Shown piece by piece: positions 17,037 through 27,990 of a stretch of DNA of 64,000 nucleotides. Positions within the stretch are counted from its first letter, which is position 1. Every line of letters starts with the position of its first letter. A program made the translations under genes and the position numbers. Origin of the DNA: Methanobacterium sp. (lineage in GTDB: Archaea > Methanobacteriota > Methanobacteria > Methanobacteriales > Methanobacteriaceae); the NCBI GenBank assembly GCA_039666455.1, contig JAVSLW010000035.1, positions 32,270 through 96,269 on the forward strand. The letters are read 5' to 3'. The notes beneath the pieces were generated by a model. The model saw nothing but the letters and a program-made list of their open reading frames with translations, was not told the DNA's origin and did no database searches.

Positions 17037-18095
17037 TTAAGGAGATACAGACTTATCATGCGCAGCTCTGGCATAATAATCGTTTACACGGATAGTATCG
17101 TCCAGATGTGGTGTTGAAACTTCGTGTAAAACTGTATTTTCCATTGCAACTATTGAATGAAGCTTTCCTGGCTCTATTCTTACTGTATCATTCTTTTCAA
17201 AGTACTCTTTACGGTCTTCAAATTCTATGTAACCTGCACCACCTAATATGTACATGGTTTCATCTTTTTCAGCATGGTAATGGAAAGAGGTCTGATAGCC
17301 TTCTCTTATAAATAATTCCTTTGTAAGATACTTTTCTGTGTAAATTAACACTTTTTCATATCCCCATGGTTTATCTTCCCTGTTTTTATATTCCTTTTTA
17401 ATTTCTTCAAGTTCTTTGGAGGTGTCTATTGCCATCCAGAATAAACCATTCTCTTTGTAATAACCAAGCTGATTTTCCTTGGCCATCATTGGAAATACTG
17501 TTTTTTCAATATCTCCCACTTCAAAATCGCCGAAATTAATTTCGCCGTTTGAAAAATAAACTCCCCCGTTTATGTAATAATCAAGAAGAGGCTTTTCCTT
17601 AAATGAAACAAGTTTATCCCCACTTATTTCAACTATACCATATGGTGAAACCATTTTGGTGATGAACATGGAAAGAGGATAATCTGATTTTGCACCCTGA
17701 TAAATCATCTTTTTTATGTTTAAATCAGCTACAACATCTCCATTCCGTATTACACACTGTTCACCTTTGTTAACATGTTCCATACCTAATCTTATGGCAT
17801 TTAATGTTCCGAGGGGCTCGTCTTCTATTACGTATTCAATTTTCATTCCATTGTAACTGTTTCCATATCGTTCCTGGATTTTTTCGCTTAAAAATCCGGT
17901 TAAAAGAAGCACACGTTCTACACCAGCATTTTTAAAATCAAAAATTTGTTTATCAAGGATAGTATAATTGTTCTGACCCTTTAAAATGGAGTAATTATCT
18001 TTAATTTCAATTAAAGGCTTGGGAATTCGTTCTGTAAGTGGTCTTAATCTTTTTCCAAAGCCGCCGCAAAGTATCATGCCTGTGGTACTGTTCAT
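17037..18095 (-). CDS. Sugar-phosphate nucleotidyltransferase fused to a C-terminal cupin
   Basis: 352 residues. The N-terminal half (about 1-230) is a nucleotidyltransferase: [21 protein letters not shown] carries the nucleotide loop, [13 protein letters not shown] follows, and RNGDVVADL has the metal-binding Asp. The C-terminal third is a cupin with [15 protein letters not shown] and [12 protein letters not shown], like the domain of type II mannose-6-phosphate isomerase/GDP-mannose pyrophosphorylases. It probably makes an activated sugar for surface glycans. The ATG at 18095 follows GGTGATA. It lies between cfbD and hisH, a neighbourhood without other glycan genes. Confidence 0.8.
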   Translation of the reverse strand: MNSTTGMILCGGFGKRLRPLTERIPKPLIEIKDNYSILKGQNNYTILDKQIFDFKNAGVERVLLLTGFLSEKIQERYGNSYNGMKIEYVIEDEPLGTLNAIRLGMEHVNKGEQCVIRNGDVVADLNIKKMIYQGAKSDYPLSMFITKMVSPYGIVEISGDKLVSFKEKPLLDYYINGGVYFSNGEINFGDFEVGDIEKTVFPMMAKENQLGYYKENGLFWMAIDTSKELEEIKKEYKNREDKPWGYEKVLIYTEKYLTKELFIREGYQTSFHYHAEKDETMYILGGAGYIEFEDRKEYFEKNDTVRIEPGKLHSIVAMENTVLHEVSTPHLDDTIRVNDYYARAAHDKSVSP

Positions 18096-18182
18096 TTTAT
18101 CACCAAATAATCCATTACTGTTATTTTTATTTTCACAGATATTAATCTGCTGGAGATTTGAATTTCAATTTAAATATACATA

Positions 18183-19265
18183 TTAATCTATTTTTTTATT
18201 CAGGACTTTTTTTACTGCATCACCAAAATCTGAACCCACAATTTCATGCACACCTAAGGTTTTAGCATGTGCATCAAGTTCTGTGACAACATGGGTGTAA
18301 CCTAACTCTTTTAAGGGCTTAACAAGTCTCGGACCGTCTGTTATTGCTAAAGTCTCTGCATTCAGTGTTTCTATGGGTAGTGCATGGGGCACTCCTGCAA
18401 CAACAACAAAATCTACATCAATATCCTTTAAAGCTTCAACAGCTTTTTTTCCAGTTACCGGATATTCATCAAGCCCACCGGTGATAACATCAATTTCAAT
18501 GCCGTTATTTTTGAGTTCTTTTTTGATATTTGCTGCGTGTTGTCTTATTCTTGGAAGTCCTGTGTTTTCATCGAGGTTTGCAATTATAAAAGGCATATTA
18601 TTGGGGTTTATTTTGTTAAATTGAATTTTCAATATGTCTGAAAATAAATATGATGTTTCTTTTTTTGCATTTAACACTATCACAGTCTTTTTGTTGTTTT
18701 TTAATTTTTCAACAAGTATGGAAGCTATTTCATCCTTATCGTCACCATACGATGGGGCTATGTAACCTCCTTTGGCCATTCCTCTGGTTTTTTCTATTTC
18801 TGTAGCTAATCTAAGCATTTTTGACTGTCTTTCTGTTTCTTCTTTTGAGATTATCCCTCCATTACTTGCCGCTTCTAAAACTGCTATTGCACCTTCTGTA
18901 TTGTCTCCTTCGCTTAAGCCTCCGTGAGATTCAACAATAAGTACTTTAGCATTTATATCTGCGTTTGAAACAGCCTCTTTAAGGTCTTCCCCTATTATCA
19001 TACTGGCGCAGGTTCCAACAATTCCCACAAGCTGGGGAGAGAACATGGAATCCACTTCTTTCAGTGTTTCTTCCAGTTTGGCTGATGCTCCAAAGATAAA
19101 ATCATTTTCAGACATTGCAGTGGTTACAACTCTTACACCGTCATTTTCAAGGAGTCTTCCTGTTCTAAAACAACAGCCATGAGGGCCGTGCAGTATGATA
19201 ACGTCAGTATTCATGTCTCTTAATGTATATAATGATGCTGCGATTGGACTTGGTCTTGGATGCAA
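18183..19265 (-). CDS. cfbD: Ni-sirohydrochlorin a,c-diamide reductive cyclase subunit CfbD
   Basis: The nitrogenase-like catalytic subunit that, with CfbC, performs the six-electron reduction and ring closure in coenzyme F430 synthesis (the cofactor of methyl-CoM reductase). The protein opens [16 protein letters not shown], then [14 protein letters not shown] and [14 protein letters not shown] supply the conserved cluster cysteines. The best start is TTG at 19265, which follows GAGGTGA; the longer in-frame TTG at 19286 precedes that site. About 360 residues. cfbC is not in the window. The sugar nucleotidyltransferase gene follows after 87 bases. Confidence 0.93.
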   Translation of the reverse strand: MHPRPSPIAASLYTLRDMNTDVIILHGPHGCCFRTGRLLENDGVRVVTTAMSENDFIFGASAKLEETLKEVDSMFSPQLVGIVGTCASMIIGEDLKEAVSNADINAKVLIVESHGGLSEGDNTEGAIAVLEAASNGGIISKEETERQSKMLRLATEIEKTRGMAKGGYIAPSYGDDKDEIASILVEKLKNNKKTVIVLNAKKETSYLFSDILKIQFNKINPNNMPFIIANLDENTGLPRIRQHAANIKKELKNNGIEIDVITGGLDEYPVTGKKAVEALKDIDVDFVVVAGVPHALPIETLNAETLAITDGPRLVKPLKELGYTHVVTELDAHAKTLGVHEIVGSDFGDAVKKVLNKKID

Positions 19266-19531
19266 ATTTTCACCTCTAAATAGCAATTCAGTGGTAAACC
19301 ATGTTTTTTGAAATAATTTGTTATGAATGGAATGTTAATAGTGCTCTCTGTTTATATCTTGATCAGTTTTTTATTTATATTTAAAGATTCTATAGAATTT
19401 AAACATCGAGTCTTAAAATGTTTATTTAATGTGGAGAACAGGGCATATTCAATTTTTGAATAAAATCAGATGTTAACTTTAATCACCTGGAAATTTAAAT
19501 TTAATGTGATATTATTGGAATGATAAGTTAA

Positions 19532-19757
19532 AAACCTGTTAAATTAAAAGTGTTGAAGAAAAAACACGATTACAACCTATTTAAAAAACAACCTCTACCA
19601 TTCATAGAAACATTAAAGAACACATGATTCAAGTACCAGAGGATAACAAAATATAACAAAGAATTAAGAAGAGAAAGAGTTGCATCGGGATATACGATAG
19701 GTAAAATGAAAAAATATAAGATCATGAGATCCAGATTCATTATGTTAAGGAGTTCTA
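19532..19757 (+). pseudogene. Decayed DDE transposase C-terminal remnant (IS5-like)
   Basis: One frame reads VLKKKHDYNLFKKQPLPF, then after a TGA near 19630 reads YNKELRRERVASGYTIGKMK and KYKIMRSRF. The pattern (KHDF..F near the second Asp, then RERV..EHTIGRMKKYRIM..RF near the catalytic Glu) is that of DDE_Tnp_4 transposases of IS5-type elements. The catalytic Glu of the EHT motif is replaced (SGYT). No ends or inverted repeats are recognisable. Confidence 0.6.
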
Positions 19758-20492
19758 ATGAATAAAATCAGCTTTTCATTTATAATAATCATTATATCAG
19801 TAATTATATTAGCAGGATTAATGGATTATTCTGATTTATATAAGGATTATCAAAAAGAAGGTTTAAGTCTTAATTCCATTGGATCATATTCTGTTCAGGT
19901 ATTGGGGAGCGCAGATTATGGAGTTGTTTTAAAAAGCGGGCCTTACGGGAACCTAAACAGAACACAAAAAATTGCTTTTATTGTGGGAGTTCATCCATTA
20001 GAGATAAATTCTCATAAAACCATTGCTAAATCTATTTTAAGCTTAAATAAATCTGCTAATTATTCTTATTATATCTATAGCGTGAATGTTACTAAAGATA
20101 GGGATTTGTACAACGAGGGAAGAATGAATGGGCAGCTGCTGGCAAGTAAATTTGCTGTTCCAGATATAATACAGAATAACTATGATCTGGTGGTGGATGT
20201 GCATTCTCATAGCGGGGGTAATTACCTTGAAGAATTTTTCATCTTTGCTCCCAGGGAGGATGTTAGATCAAAGTCTATTGCCACCAAACTAATAGCTGAA
20301 TTACCGGGAATTGTTTATTATCTACCTCCTAAAGAAAAAGGTCCAACAAGCCCTCTTTATGTTACAATACCCATAATAAACTCTGGAACACCAGCAATAA
20401 TATATGAAACCTATAGATACGAACCATATGAAACGTCTTTAAAGCATGCTGCTGATTTTATAAGGGCAGTTGAAAAAATTGAAGTGAATTGA
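19758..20492 (+). CDS. Membrane-anchored zinc carboxypeptidase-like protein (M14-type fold)
   Basis: 244 residues with an N-terminal signal anchor (hydrophobic residues 6-21). The soluble part shows HPLE in [12 protein letters not shown], matching the HxxE zinc motif of M14 carboxypeptidases and succinylglutamate desuccinylases. A second His is likely in [10 protein letters not shown], and a Glu stands in IIYETYRYE. The product is probably an extracytoplasmic zinc amidohydrolase, perhaps acting on cell-wall peptides, but this is inferred. The ATG follows AAGGAG. The gene overlaps the start of sfsA. Confidence 0.6.
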   Translation: MNKISFSFIIIIISVIILAGLMDYSDLYKDYQKEGLSLNSIGSYSVQVLGSADYGVVLKSGPYGNLNRTQKIAFIVGVHPLEINSHKTIAKSILSLNKSANYSYYIYSVNVTKDRDLYNEGRMNGQLLASKFAVPDIIQNNYDLVVDVHSHSGGNYLEEFFIFAPREDVRSKSIATKLIAELPGIVYYLPPKEKGPTSPLYVTIPIINSGTPAIIYETYRYEPYETSLKHAADFIRAVEKIEVN

Positions 20493-20494
20493 AA

Positions 20495-21211
20495 ATGATA
20501 ATCAAAAATTTAATAAAGGGAAAATTTGTAGAGAGGCCTAACCGATTCACCGTAACGTTCAAATACAATAATAAAATTGAAAATGCACATTTAAGAGATC
20601 CTGGAAGACTTAAAGAACTCTTAATTGATAATGCAGACTTGATTTTAAGGCCCGCCTTAAATACTGAAAATAGGAAGACTAAATTTGATGTAATAGGCGT
20701 TTTAAAGGAGAATTTGTGGGTATTAATAAACTCTGGGTTTCATGAGAGTATGGCTGCCGATTTAATTGATTCACAAACTATAAACGAATTTAAAGGTTAT
20801 TCTGTTGAAAAAAGAGAGTACACTTACGGTAAAAGCAGAATTGATTTTCTGCTTTCAGCTGAAAAGAGTGCAAAAATGCTGGTTGAAGTTAAAGGATGCA
20901 CGCTGGTTGAGGAGGGATTGGCCAAATTTCCAGATGCACCAACTTCAAGAGGTAAAAGACATGTTAAAGAACTCATAAAAGCCAGAAAAAAAGGATTTAA
21001 TGCATCGATATTATTTTTAATAACCTGTGAGGATGCAAAATTCTTTTCTCCGAATTTCAAGATGGATCCCCATTTTTCAAATGCTTTAAAGGAAGCATAT
21101 AAAAAAGGAGTTAACATAATTGCTTATTCATTTAAAAATAAATACAAAAAAGGAATTTTGGAAATAAAACCTTTTAAAAGAATTAAAATAGGTTTTAAAT
21201 CTTTAATTTAA
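20495..21211 (+). CDS. sfsA: SfsA family DNA/RNA nuclease-like protein
   Basis: About 238 residues. SfsA was named for sugar fermentation stimulation in E. coli; the fold is an OB domain followed by a PD-(D/E)XK nuclease-like domain. Visible motifs are [28 protein letters not shown] and [20 protein letters not shown], where the Asp and ExK belong to the nuclease core, and [11 protein letters not shown]. The ATG at 20495 is preferred over TTG at 20489, which overlaps the stop of the previous gene. The biological role in archaea is unknown. Confidence 0.9.
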   Translation: MIIKNLIKGKFVERPNRFTVTFKYNNKIENAHLRDPGRLKELLIDNADLILRPALNTENRKTKFDVIGVLKENLWVLINSGFHESMAADLIDSQTINEFKGYSVEKREYTYGKSRIDFLLSAEKSAKMLVEVKGCTLVEEGLAKFPDAPTSRGKRHVKELIKARKKGFNASILFLITCEDAKFFSPNFKMDPHFSNALKEAYKKGVNIIAYSFKNKYKKGILEIKPFKRIKIGFKSLI

Positions 21212-21823
21212 GTTTATGGGCAGGATGCAATTTCCAGGTGAATACTTATCATAGATTTATTTAGTTTCGCAAAAAAACTAAAAACAACAATTTCCATGCC
21301 TGAGCATGTTGAAAAGGATATCCCTACAAACCTATTAAAGGATCACAGATTAATGCTATGAAACATACATTTTTCATAAAATCAGAGTATTTTAACCATA
21401 TCTACAAATTATTTTACTACTGATAATACGATTTCTCGCCTTTTTTTAGCCCATTTCCTGTATTTGCAATTCATCCTATATTTCTCTGTACTTATCCAGA
21501 AAATATTGGTTTAACGACTTTATGATACTCATATGGCTATAATACTAATTTGTATATACTGATTTAAACAGATTTTAACCTAATTCGATCCATCAATTAA
21601 TAAGACCCAAGATTTAAATAGATCTAAAGAACAAACACATTAATCGAAGTTCTCCTATGCAATAAGCTGATTTAATGATATTGTAAATCTGATTAGATAT
21701 GAAAAACCATTATATCTTGCAATAAACACTGACAACAAATTTGCATACATTGGAACTTGCCAAACCGAACCAGTAGGAGAACAAGAAGGTGTATAAAGAA
21801 ATTAATGGATAGAGAGTGATGAT
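21212..21823 (+). other. Intergenic region with a possible gene remnant at 21671-21796
   Basis: 612 bases of mostly non-coding appearance. From 21671 to 21796 the forward strand is open for 41 codons without a start codon, ending in NTDNKFAYIGTCQTEPVG and a TAA. The composition looks like real protein, so it may be the tail of a lost gene, but I do not recognise it. The rest shows no gene. Confidence 0.3.
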
Positions 21824-22231
21824 ATGGGCGATGATGGCAATAAACCTATAAGAGGGTTGGATAGCAATATGTATAACGCAGTAGTACTGATAGCTGCATT
21901 AATAGTGCTTGGTGTAGCATTTGTTTCAACTAGAGCGGGACTAACTGAAGCTAATGATGTTTTAGCACTGTTTAGTGGATTAACAAGTGTAATTGGTATA
22001 ATCATAGGAGCATATTTTGGTATAAATGTTGGCGCTGCAGGAAAAAAGGAAGCAGTAGCTGCAGAAGCAGCATTAAAAGAAGACGCAATGAAAAAACGAG
22101 AATCTGCATTAGAAAAAAGAGACAACGCAATACAAGCTGCACAGGATTTAGCTCTACTTGTAACACCAGACCAGATAAAAAGCTTAACTCCAGAAACACA
22201 GCAAATATTCCTTAAAAACTTTAAACAATGA
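21824..22231 (+). CDS. Small membrane protein with two TM segments and coiled-coil tail
   Basis: 135 residues. Two hydrophobic segments (about 18-36 and 45-66, ending in GAYFGINVGAAGKK) are followed by an Ala/Glu/Lys-rich helix (about 70-110) that should form a coiled coil. The tail reads TPDQIKSLTPETQQIF. No known family is recognised. The ATG has GAGAGTGAT upstream. It lies in the accessory region near a surface protein and transposase remnants. Confidence 0.6.
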   Translation: MGDDGNKPIRGLDSNMYNAVVLIAALIVLGVAFVSTRAGLTEANDVLALFSGLTSVIGIIIGAYFGINVGAAGKKEAVAAEAALKEDAMKKRESALEKRDNAIQAAQDLALLVTPDQIKSLTPETQQIFLKNFKQ

Positions 22232-22366
22232 AAAAAAGAGTTTAAAAAGGGTTTGATTAGATCAAATCAGATAAAATTTTATTTTAAAAAAATAATACAG
22301 AATTTCTATTTACTTCCTTTTTGAGTTTTTTTTTGATGTTTTCACATAACAAGGAAAGGGGATATC

Positions 22367-22580
22367 ATAATTATGGATAAAGGCTATTACAGCTACTATA
22401 ATTATTTAGTTGGAATATCAAGGTTTAGGATCCTTCCTATCATCTTCTAAGGAAAGATTTCAAAATAAAGAAAGTTTTAGGCCTTTTAAGTTATCCTTTA
22501 AGCTCTTAAGCTCTGATCAGTTAGTTTATAGTTTCAGCATGCAGAGCATCATTAACAGTGCCTGGTTCAACAGGCTCTAA
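22367..22580 (+). pseudogene. Fragment of an IS4-like transposase related to the insertion sequence at 26173-27473
   Basis: The forward strand reads IIMDKGYYSYYNYLVGISRF then RILPIIF, which matches [20 protein letters not shown] and KIVPLIF of the transposase in this window, around the second catalytic Asp. After a stop at 22448 the homology continues in another frame (KDFKIKKVLGLLSYPL), and a third frame is open to 22580. It is a heavily frameshifted remnant. Confidence 0.65.
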
Positions 22581-22647
22581 GTTATTAAAATAAAATACAT
22601 GATATTCAGAGAGTTAATTTTAAAAAAATAAAAAAATGAAAGAGTTT

Positions 22648-25245
22648 TCAACTTAACTCCCATCTTTGTCCAGTTCTATGTTTAATGGTGGTTCTTGGAA
22701 CTCTAACCCATCTGGATCTCCATTTAAACTTCCATTTACCTCCCGATCTATACCAGGATCTGTACCATCTTTTAACTCTAATAGTAGCAGGCACGCTAAC
22801 CCATCTGGATCTCCATTTAAACTTCCATTTACCTCCGGATTTATACCAGGATCTGTACCATCTTTTAACCCATCTCATAACAGGTACTCTAACAGTGTAC
22901 GTGTAAGCTACCTGACGGTAAACATTATAGGTTTCACTGTACACTGAGGAGTTAGTTCCCAGATTGTCCTGTGCAAAGAACCTGAGAATGGTAGTTCTGA
23001 CAAAGTTTAATGGTGCAGCGTATACTGCACTGGCATTTGTTGGTATGCTTCCATTAGTTGTGAAGAAAATCCTTACAGGATCATATCCTCCGCTTGATGT
23101 TAAATTAACAGTTACATTGTTGTAGTAGTTACCTCCACGTGGACTGGCTGCAGCGGTTGGAAGAGCTGCTATCTGGATAGACGTATACACAGTTTGAGTA
23201 TCAACTGCTGCGCTTACATTAGTAGTTCCGGGTGTGTTTCCAGCAGTGAAAGTGGTGTTTGCTGTGCTGTTAGTGGTATTACCCGAAACTGGATCTACAG
23301 TTCCAAAGGTACTGCCCCAAGTTACTGGTATTCCATCCATAAGATAGGTTACATTGTGTAATGTTCCGTTACTATCGTGTCTGAGGTCAGCAGCCACAGT
23401 AGAATTTCCTCCAGTGTATATATTGTCTGGTGTGGCGCTGATGTTAAGTACCAGCCACGGTGTAAAGGTCACGTTACCAGAAATCAACGCTGCTGTTACA
23501 TTGTTAGTACCAAACCAGTTGAGGGTTGCATTCACTGCATGTGCAGTTGCGGTATTAATGATGGCAAATCTGCCAGCTACAGGAATTATTCTGTTGAAGT
23601 TTATCCTGTTTCCGGTGTGCGGTCCTGTACCAAGGAAGATTCCATCATGAGTGTTGTTGGTGATGGTGTTTCTGCTGATGGTGTTGTTGGTGGCAATAAT
23701 AGGGATGTTGATTCCATTAAGTAGGTTTCCGGTTATGTTGTTGCCGCTGATGGTGTTGTTGGTGGCAGTCCTGATGTGGATTCCATCCCTCACGTTTCCG
23801 GTCACGTTGTTCATGCTGATGGTGTTGTTGATGGCAGTAAGGATGCCGATTCCATCAACATTGTTCCTGGTTATGCTGTTGCCGCTGATGGTGTTGTTGG
23901 TGGCAGTCTTGATGCCGCTGATGTGGATTCCAGTCCTACTGTTCCCGGTTATGTTGTTCCTGATGATGGTGTTGTTGGTGGCTTCACTGATGTGGATTCC
24001 ATCCAAGTTCACGGTCTCGGTGATGGTATTTCCGGTGATGGTGTTGTTGGTGGCAATAGTATGGATGTTGATTCCATGTTCCCTGTTCATGGTTATGCTG
24101 TTTCCGGTGATGGTGTTGCTGCTGGCATTACCGACAACGATTCCATCCACATGGTTCCCGGTTATGGTGTTCATGCTGATGGTGTTGTTGTTAGCAGTAG
24201 TGATGCTGATTCCATTAAATCGGTTCCCGGTTATGGTGTTCATGCTGATGGTGTTGTTGGTGGCAGTACCGACGACGGCGATTCCATTCCTATCGTTCCC
24301 GGTCACGTTGTTCATGCTGATGGTGTTGTTGGTGGCATCACCCCCGACGTTGATTCCATCCATCGGGCTCCCGGTTATAGTGTTCCCGGTTATGGTGTTG
24401 TTGGTGGCATTACTCCAGATGCTGATTCCAATTCCACTGTTCGTTATGTTGTTCCCGGTTATGGTGTTGTTGGTGGCAGTCCTGATGACGATTCCCCCAA
24501 AATAAAGGCTCCCAGTTATGTTGTTTCCACTGATGGTGTTGTTGGTGGCAGTACCATGGATGGTGATTCCACCCCCGTTCCCAGTTATGTTGTTTCCGGT
24601 GATGGTGTTGTTGTTGGCATCACCATGAAACTCGATTCCTTCATCATCCCGGTTCCCACTTATGTTGTTTCCACTGATGATGGTGTTGTTGGCAGTAAAG
24701 ATATCGATTCCACCACCCAAGTTCCCGGTTATGTTGTTCATGCTGATGTTGGTGGCATTACCATCGCTGATGATTCCATTAGTGTTGTTTCTTATAGTGC
24801 TTCTTGTTATGGTGGTGTTGCTGGCATTCACTATAGATATACCCATCAAGAATCCTTCTATAATACTGTCTTCAATTGTAATGTTATTTGATCCATTCAA
24901 TAAAATTCCTGTACCTGTACCATTTCCTCTTATATGCAGTCCTATCAAGCGTGAACCACTTCCAGCAGGAGTTATAGTTATTGGCCCTTCTATAATAGGT
25001 CTGGTAGTACCATCCCACCGCAGGGTCAGGGTCTTATTCACAACTATATTACCTGTGTAGTTTCCTGGTCTTATTAATAGGGTGTCATTTGCTATGGTGG
25101 CAGGATTATCTATTACTGGCTGTATCTGTCTATCGCTGATGTTTCTATCGATGTTTGTAGTGTTGTTAAAAGCAGTTGCTGAAACTGTGCTGCTTATAAG
25201 AATCATAAGCAGTGCTAAGAGTGCTAAGAAAATTGCTTGTTTCAT
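22648..25245 (-). CDS. Secreted beta-helix surface protein with chitobiase-like domain and basic Trp/Arg tail
   Basis: 865 residues with a signal peptide (hydrophobic 4-22). Residues about 60-560 are a right-handed parallel beta-helix built of roughly 22-24-residue turns of the type NNTISGNNITGN..GI.I (NosD/PbH1). Next come a beta-sandwich (about 570-680), a chitobiase/beta-hexosaminidase C-terminal domain (FFTTNGSIPTNAS, about 690-770) and a strongly basic tail in which WYRSWYKSGGKWKFKWRS is repeated. Many N-glycosylation sequons are present. It is probably a cell-wall adhesin. AGGAGGTGA precedes the ATG. The repeats create long false frames on the other strand. Confidence 0.85.
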   Translation of the reverse strand: MKQAIFLALLALLMILISSTVSATAFNNTTNIDRNISDRQIQPVIDNPATIANDTLLIRPGNYTGNIVVNKTLTLRWDGTTRPIIEGPITITPAGSGSRLIGLHIRGNGTGTGILLNGSNNITIEDSIIEGFLMGISIVNASNTTITRSTIRNNTNGIISDGNATNISMNNITGNLGGGIDIFTANNTIISGNNISGNRDDEGIEFHGDANNNTITGNNITGNGGGITIHGTATNNTISGNNITGSLYFGGIVIRTATNNTITGNNITNSGIGISIWSNATNNTITGNTITGSPMDGINVGGDATNNTISMNNVTGNDRNGIAVVGTATNNTISMNTITGNRFNGISITTANNNTISMNTITGNHVDGIVVGNASSNTITGNSITMNREHGINIHTIATNNTITGNTITETVNLDGIHISEATNNTIIRNNITGNSRTGIHISGIKTATNNTISGNSITRNNVDGIGILTAINNTISMNNVTGNVRDGIHIRTATNNTISGNNITGNLLNGINIPIIATNNTISRNTITNNTHDGIFLGTGPHTGNRINFNRIIPVAGRFAIINTATAHAVNATLNWFGTNNVTAALISGNVTFTPWLVLNISATPDNIYTGGNSTVAADLRHDSNGTLHNVTYLMDGIPVTWGSTFGTVDPVSGNTTNSTANTTFTAGNTPGTTNVSAAVDTQTVYTSIQIAALPTAAASPRGGNYYNNVTVNLTSSGGYDPVRIFFTTNGSIPTNASAVYAAPLNFVRTTILRFFAQDNLGTNSSVYSETYNVYRQVAYTYTVRVPVMRWVKRWYRSWYKSGGKWKFKWRSRWVSVPATIRVKRWYRSWYRSGGKWKFKWRSRWVRVPRTTIKHRTGQRWELS
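22703..22870. repeat. Two tandem 93-base-period repeats encoding the basic tail of the surface protein
   Basis: The segment from about 22703 recurs from about 22796 with few differences (period 93 bases, 31 codons). Each unit encodes VKRWYRSWY.SGGKWKFKW on the reverse strand. Confidence 0.8.
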
Positions 25246-25445
25246 TTTTTCACCTCCTTTATGCCTGATTAAGTAAAATCACTGGTCTTGAGGGAATCAA
25301 TTTAATGGTGCGCTTCAAAAAAATGCAAATGAAGTGAAATAATCCATCGAAACTGTCAGTAAATGATTTTATCAAATGTGATATACAAAAATAGTGTGGT
25401 TTTGAATTACATTTAAATTTATCGTTTCTAAAAGGTTGATCAGGA

Positions 25446-25529
25446 GGACCGGTGGCTCAGCCTGCTTAGAGTGCACAGTTGATAACCGTGAGATCATAGA
25501 GATCATAGGGTCGAATCCTAACAGGCCCA
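25446..25529 (+). pseudogene. Decayed tRNA-Ile(GAT) with an internal 10-base duplication
   Basis: The sequence from GGACCGGTGGCTCAG to ACAGGCCCA has the layout of an archaeal tRNA-Ile, including the loop TTGATAA with anticodon GAT. It is not functional by inspection. The acceptor stem has A-C and G-A mismatches (pairs 3-70 and 6-67), the anticodon stem has an A-C mismatch, the T loop starts GTCGAAT rather than TTCGAAT, and AGATCATAG is duplicated before the T arm, giving 84 instead of about 74 bases. Confidence 0.75.
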
Positions 25530-25584
25530 TTTTTTACGAAACTCAAATCTTATTTGACAAAAATAAAAAGAGTTTTAAATAAAG

Positions 25585-26055
25585 CTACGTGTCTTTTTCC
25601 TGGACATTTTCATTAGAATCTCCACGTTTTTTTGAATCTTTTTGAGGGCTTTTTGTAACTGGTTCAGTTTCTGGGGTTTTTTCTGCAACTGGTCCAGCTT
25701 CGATCCTCATTTTACCAGGTTCAGTTGTGATTACCTGTCTTTGCCCAGCTCTACCTAACACATATCCTGCTATTGCAGCAAGTAAAGTTGCACAATGATC
25801 TGTAGTAAGAACTCTATTCAATCCAAGTAAAATTATTGTAAGGATTATTAAGATGAGTGCTATGTATGTTAATAGCTTAGGTCTTTGTCCTGGACGTTCC
25901 TTCATGTACGCAGGTGCCACCTTCCAGATCAAAAGTGCTACGATGCCAACGAAAAGGAATATACAAAGTACACTTATCCAAACGACGTGTATTTGAGATA
26001 TATATGGAATTGTAGCATTAGTAGCATTAGTTACTACCGTATTATTTACCACCAT
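25585..26055 (-). CDS. Small membrane protein of unknown function
   Basis: 156 residues. A short Asn/Thr-rich outer segment, then two hydrophobic segments (about 23-47 and 60-82), a possible third around residues 88-102, and a charged Glu/Lys/Pro-rich tail (about 110-156). I recognise no family. AGGAGGTGAAAAAATG gives a near-ideal ribosome site that is almost identical to that of the upstream surface protein gene. Its topology resembles the 135-residue protein at 21824, but the sequences are not clearly related. Confidence 0.6.
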   Translation of the reverse strand: MVVNNTVVTNATNATIPYISQIHVVWISVLCIFLFVGIVALLIWKVAPAYMKERPGQRPKLLTYIALILIILTIILLGLNRVLTTDHCATLLAAIAGYVLGRAGQRQVITTEPGKMRIEAGPVAEKTPETEPVTKSPQKDSKKRGDSNENVQEKDT

Positions 26056-26172
26056 TTTTTCACCTCCTCTTTTTGATTATCCATCATTTATCTTTTGCAG
26101 AGTACTGCCGATTTTTTCAGTGATATATACCTTTCTGAATAACTCTTGATTCCTAATTCTTTTCATTAGTTA

Positions 26173-27473
<1,301 letters not shown>

Positions 27474-27479
27474 TAGTTA

Positions 27480-27990
27480 ATATACCTTTTACCTGTAAAA
27501 AATTATATTATGAGTTTTTTAGCCATTTAATATTACTTTTACCCATAATATCTTTTACCCATAATAATCAGGGAATATGTGGATTTATGATATTTTTTCA
27601 TTGCTGATAGTTTTATAAATTATTCCTCTATCAGTTCTCAGTGCTTTCGGTGCGTTTTTAAGGCTGGTAGAGTAGTAGTTATCCTGGAGGTTATTGGTGG
27701 CAGGTGCCACAAAATATATGGTGAATTTTTCCAAGTGCTTCTACTTTTTCACGAATATGTAACGGGTTCAAAACGGGGGAATAACAGCATCTTTAAATTA
27801 TTTTGCGAAAAATTTAATAGTGCCAAATTTAAAGATATGACTAACTCAGGGATACACTGTCTTCTATAAGTTATAAACCTTATGGAAGACTTGTATCCTG
27901 AAAAATAAGGCTCATAAAACTCATCACCATAAAAATCTACTGTGCCAACTACTGATAATATTTATATCTATAAACAAGGGTTTTTTTTCA
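27480..27990. other. Intergenic region with repeats and a possible remnant; leaderless promoter for cbiE
   Basis: TTTTACCCATAATA occurs twice near 27536-27568. On the reverse strand 27585-27740 is open for about 50 codons (FVAPATNNLQDNYYSTSLKN) without a start, possibly a gene remnant. ATTTATATC at 27959-27968 lies 23-32 bases before the cbiE ATG, which fits a leaderless archaeal promoter. Confidence 0.35.

Noticed and set aside
23651..24891. Long open frames (up to 371 codons) on the forward strand
   Set aside because: They are antisense to the NNTISGNNITGN repeats of the surface protein; the period of the repeats keeps the opposite frames open. There is no ribosome site and the composition is repetitive.
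22900..24900. CRISPR-like periodic sequence
   Set aside because: The repeats are 66-72 bases, degenerate, and follow codon periodicity of a secreted beta-helix protein; there are no conserved direct repeats with unique spacers.
27585..27740. Independent gene on the reverse strand
   Set aside because: No start codon or ribosome site; at best a remnant.
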